Shown here piece after piece: positions 35,884 through 41,415 of a DNA stretch of 41,415 nucleotides. The notes below the pieces were generated by a model. It was not told the DNA's origin. It saw only the letters and a list, made by a program, of their open reading frames with translations, and made no database searches. A program made the position numbers and the translations under genes. Position 1 is the stretch's first letter, and each line of letters starts with the position of its first letter. Location: the NCBI RefSeq assembly GCF_000971055.1, contig NZ_LARW01000116.1, forward strand, positions 1 to 41,415. Direction: 5' to 3'. This stretch comes from Sphingomonas sp. SRS2. GTDB lineage: Bacteria > Pseudomonadota > Alphaproteobacteria > Sphingomonadales > Sphingomonadaceae.

Positions 35884-36186
35884 ATGGACACAACCGAGAA
35901 TCGAAAATTTCGCGAGTCCGTCGATCTGTTAGGCCTGCGCGCGCAAGTGACCGCCGTCGGCTTCGTCCAGCTCGCAGTCGAACTGAAGCAGGCCGGCATT
36001 CTCGACGAGGCGGCGCTGGGCAGAATAAAGGATGCCATTTGTGGCGATCTCATGCTGTCGAGGCCGGCCGCGGTCAACCGGGAGGAATATGAGCGCTCGA
36101 TTCGTCGGCGGCTGGACGCTCTATTTCAGGGAAGAGAACCCGTTGGGAAAACTCCTCCGGGATTCCTGCCGCAATCCGCCGCGTGA
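35884..36186 (+). CDS. Small protein of unknown function
   Basis: A 100-residue, soluble, mostly helical protein I do not recognise. Residues 1-85 look like three or four amphipathic helices (RESVDLLGLRAQVTAVGFVQLAVELKQ and later IRRRLDALFQG); the C-terminus is short and Pro-rich. GAGAGGA lies before ATG 35884. Codon use is like that of the neighbours, unlike the AT-richer gap that follows, so it is probably a real gene. No partner is evident. Confidence 0.65.
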   Translation: MDTTENRKFRESVDLLGLRAQVTAVGFVQLAVELKQAGILDEAALGRIKDAICGDLMLSRPAAVNREEYERSIRRRLDALFQGREPVGKTPPGFLPQSAA

Positions 36187-36586
36187 ATTTTGTTGCAATG
36201 CAGCACCAACCCGGCGCTACTCATGATGTACGATCACAACGGAGCCACAAGGCCTCACCCGCGTGCGGCCCCATCGTTGCTTCACAATTGTAATATATTT
36301 GAACTATGAATTTCTTGTTCAGCGCTCGGTAAAAACTAATGTAGGTTAATCCACGGTTCATCAGGCTATAGATGAACCGATCACCTACCCGATAGGCTGT
36401 CATATACAGTCGACTTCCTACATTTTTAATAATCTAGCTAAGGGATTCTACGGAACCTCTGAGCTTATATGTGGTTTTACCTAGCAGTCGATGGTGCACC
36501 CATCGTCGGCTTGTAACAGGGAACCCATCGGTCACCGCCCCCCGACTGATGGGTTCTTTGATTCCACGTTGCATTGCGAGAGGATT
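36187..36586. other. AT-richer gap with nested hairpins, no convincing gene
   Basis: This 400-bp gap is markedly richer in A and T than the rest of the window, especially 36285-36440. It holds a nested hairpin: CGGTTCATC (36354-36362) pairs with GATGAACCG (36371-36379), and an outer GTAGGT (36341-36346) pairs with ACCTAC (36383-36388). A terminator-like hairpin follows at 36521-36559. A 60-codon frame on the minus strand (36403-36221) has no ribosome-binding site. An untranslated RNA on the plus strand is possible, or a remnant of transferred DNA. Confidence 0.4.
36521..36559 (+). terminator. Terminator-like hairpin before the toxin-binding-domain gene
   Basis: GAACCCATCGGTC (36521-36533) pairs with GACTGATGGGTTC (36544-36556) over 13 positions with one G-U pair, followed by TTT. 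It would end a plus-strand transcript coming from the gap, just before the next gene. Confidence 0.6.
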
Positions 36587-36832
36587 ATGAACGATTGGTT
36601 CGCCCGGCGTATTGCCGCGACGTTGCCGGCTGCCGACGCCATGTCGCGCCGAAGCAAAGCCGTCCGGGGAGCGCTGGAAAAATTCCATTGCCGTGACCGC
36701 GCGATGAAGTTCCTCAATATGCCGGATCCGTCGCATGGGGGCATGCGCCCTATCGATATCGCCGCTCGCGACGAGCATGGGCTTCAAACCGTGCTCGATC
36801 AGTTGCGAGCCGATTTACGACCGTGCCAATGA
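36587..36832 (+). CDS. Short Xre/MbcA/ParS-like toxin-binding domain protein
   Basis: An 81-residue protein whose C-terminal half resembles the toxin-binding domain of Xre/MbcA/ParS antitoxins (DUF2384). The family pattern of a leucine/phenylalanine before a Asn-x-Pro segment, a GG, then P-[IL]-[DE], then a Gly before a final helix is seen in FLNMPDPSHGGMRPIDIA and EHGLQTVLDQL. The usual N-terminal helix-turn-helix is missing; only a short basic helical region (RRSKAVRGALEKF) precedes it. No RES-type toxin is next to it, so it is an orphan. GAGAGGATT precedes ATG 36587. The assignment is by eye and should be taken as probable, not certain. Confidence 0.6.
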   Translation: MNDWFARRIAATLPAADAMSRRSKAVRGALEKFHCRDRAMKFLNMPDPSHGGMRPIDIAARDEHGLQTVLDQLRADLRPCQ

Positions 36833-36884
36833 CGGTCCGCCTTTCCTCCGAAACGCGCCCTGATGCGAACCGAAAGACGGGCAT

Positions 36885-37253
36885 ATGGCGCGCGTCATGA
36901 TTGCCGCGGCCCTGCTGGCATCGTTTTCGTCGGGCTGTCCGGCATCGGCCCGGGTGCCTGACCGCCCCCCCTCGCCTTCGGCAATCGCCGACAGCGAACC
37001 TCGCGCGCGTATCCGCGCCGATACCATGTCCAATGGTCTGTCGCGAAATGCCTTCACGCTATGGCGAAAGAACAATGCTGATCTTGCCGGAATATCGCGA
37101 CGCGATCGCGATCGGCCGGATCGATCATCTGATGATTTCGCGACCGCGGATGTGAACCGGGACCGGTTGATATCGCCCGCCGAACTCGCCGACTGGATTT
37201 CTTCACGACACCCGGCCCCCGTCCGCAAGCCACGTACGCCGCCCGGTAGCTGA
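36885..37253 (+). CDS. Secreted protein with one EF-hand-like motif
   Basis: A 122-residue protein with a likely signal peptide (about 1-23, MARVMIAAALLASFSSGCPASA). Near the C-terminus DVNRDRLISPAE is a canonical 12-residue EF-hand loop: Asp at 1, Asn at 3, Asp at 5, Ile at 8, Glu at 12. The stretch between is Arg/Pro-rich. Only one complete loop is present; EF-hands usually pair, so calcium binding may need a dimer. The cysteine near residue 18 lacks a proper lipobox. It converges on the nucleotidyltransferase gene with a 36-bp gap. The role is unknown. Confidence 0.65.
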   Translation: MARVMIAAALLASFSSGCPASARVPDRPPSPSAIADSEPRARIRADTMSNGLSRNAFTLWRKNNADLAGISRRDRDRPDRSSDDFATADVNRDRLISPAELADWISSRHPAPVRKPRTPPGS

Positions 37254-37289
37254 CGAGCTGCGCCAGCCGATGACTACCGCAGGACAATA

Positions 37290-38366
37290 TTAAATCTTGC
37301 CTGACCTGACCGACAGGATTCTCCTGAACCTCTCCAAACGTACTGATACGGATGTTCCACTACTCGTCGCACGGCCGAAGACGCGTCGGCGCTCCAGCGT
37401 GACAGCTGCGCGGTGATCCAGCAGCTTCGGCAGGCTCAGCAGGGCCGCAAGCGCGGCCAGGGGAACGCGTAATATCGGAAAGCTGAATTGGAGGAGCCAT
37501 CGGCGATGGGTCCACAGGCCATCACGCGCCTCATCGTCCCCCAGTTTGATATCGCCCGCAAGCCGTTGCATCGAAACGAGAACCGCGTCGAACGCCATCC
37601 GCACCAGCGGCGTTCCGCAGGCATTTCGCAACCAGCGCCGGTCGGTCGCGCTGACTTCCGATGCCAGCGCCCTGAGGTCGATCAGGTGCCTCAGGTCGAA
37701 TCCGCCGCGCCAGAAGCCGCCGTCATGAAACTGGTCGTGCAGCAGCAGATAGAAGATCTGGCTCGCGGCATCCGGCACCAGGATCGACCGGCCGTTCAGA
37801 CTAATCTCGCGGCGCCGCATCGCCAGTTCGGGAGTCTCGCTAAGCCCCGGAGGGCCGGGCGGGCGCTGATGAAGATCTATGTAGCCGGGATCGCCTGGCC
37901 GGCCGAGTTCGGCAACGACATGAACCTCCGCGCCTTGATAGCGTGCGGCCAGGCCGAAGCCCGCGCTCGACAACGCCGTCAGCGCCGCATCCACCTCGGC
38001 AGGCTCGACCAGAAGGTCGATGTCGCTCAGCATCCGGTCGAACGGCTGGTCCTCGGGCCATGTTGCCCGGCGGGCCGCGCCCTTCAACAGGGTCGGCACG
38101 ATATTGACCGCCGTCAGCGCTGCCACCGCATCGTCCAGCGCTCTCCAGAGGCGCCTGTTCCGTTCGCGATTCCGCTGGCGCACATCCTCGAGAAATTCCG
38201 CCACATCGATTGGCAGAAGATTACGATGGCCTTCCAGGGCCGCCGTCAGTTGCGGCGTAACGAGGCTCTGATTGGCCAGCGCGAGCACATCTTCCCATCG
38301 GCAGTCGGCCGGCGGATCTCCACGGAGACAGGCCATGAGCTGGCGAAGCGCCCGGGCCCTACGCAT
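37290..38366 (-). CDS. Uncharacterised nucleotidyltransferase family protein (NTP_transf_5-like)
   Basis: A 358-residue member of the uncharacterised nucleotidyltransferase family (PF14907 type). The catalytic features are LLKG (Lys95-Gly96) followed by the acidic pair in LSDIDLLV (Asp115, Asp117); a helical domain with LHDQFHDGGFWRGGFDLRHLIDL follows. Such proteins occur beside HprK-related kinases and PqqD-like proteins in peptide-modification or envelope loci; the nucleotide and acceptor are unknown. It overlaps the PqqD-HprK gene by 8 bp and is the last gene of the operon. Confidence 0.85.
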   Translation of the reverse strand: MRRARALRQLMACLRGDPPADCRWEDVLALANQSLVTPQLTAALEGHRNLLPIDVAEFLEDVRQRNRERNRRLWRALDDAVAALTAVNIVPTLLKGAARRATWPEDQPFDRMLSDIDLLVEPAEVDAALTALSSAGFGLAARYQGAEVHVVAELGRPGDPGYIDLHQRPPGPPGLSETPELAMRRREISLNGRSILVPDAASQIFYLLLHDQFHDGGFWRGGFDLRHLIDLRALASEVSATDRRWLRNACGTPLVRMAFDAVLVSMQRLAGDIKLGDDEARDGLWTHRRWLLQFSFPILRVPLAALAALLSLPKLLDHRAAVTLERRRVFGRATSSGTSVSVRLERFRRILSVRSGKI

Positions 38367-39531
38367 GCACCGTTTCGCGCAGCAGGCGAACCGCCCCCGC
38401 CAGGTCCGAATAGATCAGCCGGCGGCAGGATATCCCCGAAAGCCGGTCAACCAGCGCCCGCAACGCGTCTCCTTGCAGATAATGGCGCGCCGAGAAGGCG
38501 CCCTGCAGCAATTCCCCCAGAAAACTGAGCGGCTCGATCGGCTCCAGCGTCGCAACCGCGCCTTCGCGTCGTGCGAGCAGGACGCCCCAACCAAGCCGTT
38601 CGATCTTTGGGCGAATCCAGCCTTCGATGGGTAGATATCGCACCTTCTGTCCGTCCCGGCGGATATGAACCGGCAGGCTCGACAGCCGGGGGACATAGTC
38701 GTGCAGGAGCGTCCATGCCCCGGACTTCGATGCCGGACTGAAGCTCACCCCCTCAAACCCGTGCCGGGGCGACACCCGGACGACGTCGTCCGCCGCATAG
38801 CCCCAACCTTCGGCCGCCAGCGCGACCGAAAGCGTCGTCTTGCCGGCGCCCGGTGGCCCGGACAGCAATATCCCCCGATTGTCCTGCGCCAGCAGCGCGG
38901 CATGGACGATAAAGCTGCTCCCATCGGTCGACTTGGCCAGCCGGTCGGTCAGCAGAGCCTTGATTTCAGGAATGATACGGTCGGCGGGAAACATCCCGAT
39001 CACGGCGTCCTCGAACAACAGGAAATATTGGCCCGCCTCGGCCATCACCGCTACAACCGGCGCACGGACATCCGGTATCGTAATGAACTGCGCGAACAGC
39101 GAATGGATGATGCCGGCCAGAGGGTCCGACGCGCCGGCATGAATATCCAGCCGGCATTCGAATGCCCCGATCCGGAGGCTTAGCCGGGCACCAGGTACGT
39201 CGTGCGATGCGGACACCAGACCGCGCGGCGTCAGCAGCCCCGCTATGACCCATCCGCGGATCGCCTCGGTCACGAAATCCTGAGCATGGCGTCGCGCGAT
39301 ACCGGAGCGGACGAGACTGTCCTCCACCGCCTGAGCGCTGTCTCCCGCCGCCAGCGCGCGCCAGATCGCCGCGGCGCTATCATTCAGCTCGAAAAGTTGT
39401 TGCAATCGTTCGCTGAACAGGACCGATCGTTCGCCGACGGCGAAGCAAAGCACATCGGGCGCCGGCTCCATCCGCCGCTGGAGGATCGAGCCACTCTGGC
39501 GGACGCCGCTTTCCCGGAACTCGACTCCCAT
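38359..39531 (-). CDS. PqqD-like domain fused to HprK-related kinase
   Basis: A 390-residue protein with two parts. Residues about 28-105 look like a PqqD/RRE-type winged-helix domain (LFSERLQQLFELNDSAAAIW, then a DFV..I..W..AGLL pattern). Residues about 118-385 resemble HPr kinase: Walker A SGPPGAGKTT (224-233) and the following GYAADDVV aspartates. HprK-related kinases of this type are known near PqqD proteins and nucleotidyltransferases, and lasso-peptide kinases share the fold. Here the two functions sit in one chain. Its ATG shares one base with the upstream stop (TGATG) and it overlaps the next gene by 8 bp. The substrate is unknown. Confidence 0.85.
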   Translation of the reverse strand: MGVEFRESGVRQSGSILQRRMEPAPDVLCFAVGERSVLFSERLQQLFELNDSAAAIWRALAAGDSAQAVEDSLVRSGIARRHAQDFVTEAIRGWVIAGLLTPRGLVSASHDVPGARLSLRIGAFECRLDIHAGASDPLAGIIHSLFAQFITIPDVRAPVVAVMAEAGQYFLLFEDAVIGMFPADRIIPEIKALLTDRLAKSTDGSSFIVHAALLAQDNRGILLSGPPGAGKTTLSVALAAEGWGYAADDVVRVSPRHGFEGVSFSPASKSGAWTLLHDYVPRLSSLPVHIRRDGQKVRYLPIEGWIRPKIERLGWGVLLARREGAVATLEPIEPLSFLGELLQGAFSARHYLQGDALRALVDRLSGISCRRLIYSDLAGAVRLLRETVHA

Positions 39532-41081
39532 CACGCTCCCCCCATCGCGGCGAGCAGCGCCGGGTCGCGGCGATAGATGTCGGGATAGAAGACGATCCCG
39601 TCCTCCGTCGGCGCGGCGGTAAGATAGGCGATGTACACCGGTGTGGCGCGGGGAAGATCGACGCGCTGGTCGGGCCGGGCACGATCGGGAAGTTCCCGTC
39701 CCAGCAGCCATCTCGTCACCCGCTCGGCGTCTTCCAGCCGGATGCACCCGGCGCTGAGCCACCGCTGCTCCTGCCCGAACAGCGAACGCTCCGGCGTATC
39801 GTGCAAGTAAATGCCGAGTTCGTTGGGCAGCATGAACTTCACCCGGCCCATCTCGTTCCCGCCGCCCGGCCGTTGGCGCACGCGCAGGCTGACATCGCCC
39901 CGCGCGACGGCGCGCCAGTTGACCGCGCGCGGATCGAGGCGATGCGGCGCTTCGCTCCAGTCGGACAGCAGTTCGAGATTCCGTGAGGCGACATAAGCCG
40001 GTCCCCGGCGCAGGACATGCGGCGCCAGCCGGTCGCGGACCAGATCGACGGGCACGTTCCAATAGGGATTGAACACGGCATAGCGGATGTTGCCCGCCAT
40101 CGCCGGGGTCTGCATGGCGGGGGAACCCGCGACGATGCGCATCGTCGACCGGATCTCGCCACCCTCGACGATCGATAGCCGGGCAGCGGCGATGTTTGCG
40201 AACAGCAGCCGGCCATCGAACGAAGTCGGCAGCGCCCTGGCCCGCTCCAGATTGGCGCGGATCAGCCGCTCATAATGGGCAGCGCCGCGATTGAGGGCGG
40301 CGATGGTCGCGGCATCGGCCCGGCCCGTGACCGGCAGGCCGTGCACCGTCTGGAATGTTTCGACTGCCGAGGCCAGCGCCGCATCGAACGGCATGCCGGT
40401 CGTGGCGGGCAGCCCCAGCCGCTGTCGCAAGGCCGATACCCGCCCCCCCTGCGCGCCGGTTGCGAGCATCGCTCCTTCGGTGATCCGGGTCTGCGGCAGG
40501 CGGGACCATGTCGCGCGATAGCTTGCGAGACGCTGACGGAGGGCATCGTAAATGGGGTTCACCCGGTCGATCACGTCGAGATAGCGGCGGCGCGAGGGCG
40601 CACGCGCCACTTCCTCCAGGACGCCCGCGGAATCCGACGGCGGCGCCAGCGCGGGATCGAGCCACGCGAGGCGCGCTGGCGCAACGCTATGGTGGAGGCG
40701 CCGCCGATAATCGCTCAGCGACAGCGACAGCAGCAGCTCCGCCCGCGCGACATCGCCCACATCGCCACTGCGTGCTGCGCCGATCGCGGCGGAAAGCCCG
40801 CTCCGCCGTTCGGGGATAGTCCGGGCGATCCGGTCCGCGAGTAACCGCGCTTCGGGAATGAGGCGCGCCCTCGGCCGCAGCAGCCAATGTCCGGCGGACT
40901 CGGACCAGAGCGGCTCGAAATCCCGGCTGCGATAGAAGGCCTCGACTGCCGCCGGAGCATCGCGGACTTCACCGGCCAGCGCCGACCGCAACGGCGATCC
41001 CTCATGATCGGCGGAACGCTGGCTCCAGAACAGCAACGCCATGACAGCCAGGAGCAAGAACGGCGCGACGAGGCGCGACAT
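39531..41081 (-). CDS. L,D-transpeptidase, YcbB/LdtD-like
   Basis: A 516-residue L,D-transpeptidase with the YcbB layout: an N-terminal membrane anchor or signal (about 1-20), a scaffold domain (FYRSRDFEPLWSE), a peptidoglycan-binding segment (near 215-270, VSALRQRLGLP and FQTVHGLPVTGRADAATIAAL), then the YkuD catalytic domain. The catalytic motif is complete, with His427 (LHDTP), Ser443 and Cys446 in SAGCIRL. Such enzymes make 3-3 cross-links or attach proteins to peptidoglycan. ATG 41081 places the hydrophobic segment at the N-terminus; ATG 41138 is possible and would reduce the gap to the upstream gene from 60 to 3 bp. Confidence 0.93.
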   Translation of the reverse strand: MSRLVAPFLLLAVMALLFWSQRSADHEGSPLRSALAGEVRDAPAAVEAFYRSRDFEPLWSESAGHWLLRPRARLIPEARLLADRIARTIPERRSGLSAAIGAARSGDVGDVARAELLLSLSLSDYRRRLHHSVAPARLAWLDPALAPPSDSAGVLEEVARAPSRRRYLDVIDRVNPIYDALRQRLASYRATWSRLPQTRITEGAMLATGAQGGRVSALRQRLGLPATTGMPFDAALASAVETFQTVHGLPVTGRADAATIAALNRGAAHYERLIRANLERARALPTSFDGRLLFANIAAARLSIVEGGEIRSTMRIVAGSPAMQTPAMAGNIRYAVFNPYWNVPVDLVRDRLAPHVLRRGPAYVASRNLELLSDWSEAPHRLDPRAVNWRAVARGDVSLRVRQRPGGGNEMGRVKFMLPNELGIYLHDTPERSLFGQEQRWLSAGCIRLEDAERVTRWLLGRELPDRARPDQRVDLPRATPVYIAYLTAAPTEDGIVFYPDIYRRDPALLAAMGGA

Positions 41082-41141
41082 CCTGTGCGAAGGGAGCCGC
41101 CACGACCCGGTCGGCGAGCGCCAGGCCGCTGCGGGCATGGC

Positions 41142-41415
41142 TCAGCCGCGCTCGCCGGCCATGGCGATCATGCGAACTCGGGTTTTGGGAGCAGCCAATG
41201 CGCGCGGCGACGCGCCGCCGCCGCCCGCCGCCGGCATGCTGGCGACCGGCGCGGGTGCGGCCCCGCCGCCGCCGACCGGGCCGATACCCGATGGTGGAAC
41301 GGCAGCCACACCGGTCGGCTGATCGAAATAGGGGTAGTTTATGTTGGGAGAGGACGGGCCACCCCCTCCTCCGCCGCCGCCGCCGCCGGGGCCTGGACCG
41401 GGGTAGCTGTCACCC
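41142..41415 (-). CDS. C-terminus of a Gly/Pro-rich protein (cut by window edge)
   Basis: The last 90 codons of a gene entering from the right edge. The visible part is low complexity: a run of ten glycines, then Pro/Ser/Tyr/Asn residues (PNINYPYFDQ), Ala/Pro/Gly-rich spacers with two further GGGG runs, and a basic end, PKTRVRMIAMAGERG. The nucleotide pattern is in frame to the TGA at 41142. Nothing identifies its family. It is the first visible gene of the operon with the L,D-transpeptidase, PqqD-HprK fusion and nucleotidyltransferase, which makes it a candidate substrate; that is inference. Confidence 0.7.
   Translation of the reverse strand, partial: GDSYPGPGPGGGGGGGGGGPSSPNINYPYFDQPTGVAAVPPSGIGPVGGGGAAPAPVASMPAAGGGGASPRALAAPKTRVRMIAMAGERG

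Noticed and set aside
36221-36403. 60-codon minus-strand frame in the AT-rich gap
   Set aside because: No ribosome-binding site, no recognisable motif, and its lower end overlaps only structured non-coding sequence; composition alone could produce it.
1-41415. CRISPR array, prophage, insertion sequence or rRNA operon
   Set aside because: No regularly spaced direct repeats, no transposase, integrase or phage structural motifs, and no rRNA sequence were seen.

Overview
The window looks like one stretch of an alphaproteobacterial chromosome, most likely from the order Sphingomonadales. The evidence is strongly GC-rich coding DNA, a ChpT-type phosphotransferase next to a CheA-like histidine kinase, a DnaA-like HdaA, a small SRP RNA beside dnaX-ybaB, and short extragenic inverted repeats of the CGTCAT..CC.GCG.AGGC type that I associate with sphingomonads. 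The genus is inference. I see no prophage, insertion sequence, rRNA operon or CRISPR array.

Layout. 1-1.7 kb: the N-terminus of a CheA-like kinase, then chpT and a JAMM metalloprotease, all on the minus strand. 1.7-6 kb: rluD, rpoH behind a leader with three hairpins, a polytopic membrane protein and mtgA. 6-8.2 kb: ybaB and dnaX, translationally coupled, with the SRP RNA and its promoter upstream. 8.3-10.8 kb: two cysteine desulfurases and a 2Fe-2S ferredoxin joined by ATGA overlaps, divergent from an alpha/beta hydrolase. 11.5-14.2 kb: a repeat hairpin, a small membrane protein, an APH-fold kinase, tRNA-Val(CAC), HU and PPK2. 14.4-18.5 kb: aspS, a methyltransferase and RNase D. 18.5-26.8 kb: an acyltransferase/SGNH protein and the polyphosphate genes ppx and ppk1, followed upstream by hdaA and a DUF2066-like protein, with a PAP2 phosphatase on the other strand. 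26.9-30.7 kb: purM and purN separated by a perfect 27-bp inverted repeat, two small genes, a GNAT and ndk. 30.8-35.8 kb: a secreted Gly/Tyr/Arg-rich protein, a full-length pyruvate carboxylase and an AIM24 protein. 35.9-37.3 kb: small genes around a 400-bp AT-richer, hairpin-rich gap, including a lone Xre/MbcA/ParS toxin-binding domain and an EF-hand protein. 37.3-41.4 kb: a tight minus-strand operon with a Gly/Pro-rich protein (cut by the window edge), an L,D-transpeptidase, a PqqD-HprK fusion kinase and an uncharacterised nucleotidyltransferase.

How the genes work together. Most of the window is housekeeping: translation, replication, the heat-shock sigma factor, purine synthesis, anaplerosis and wall synthesis. 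Three groupings are functional units: the cysteine desulfurase/ferredoxin genes (Fe-S or sulfur transfer), the polyphosphate enzymes beside the replication regulator HdaA, and the final operon. The final operon is the best candidate for an undescribed system. It joins a peptide-recognition (PqqD-like) and kinase protein and a nucleotidyltransferase to a cell-wall cross-linking enzyme and a low-complexity Gly-rich protein that could be a substrate. The operon structure is visible in the sequence; the shared function is inference.
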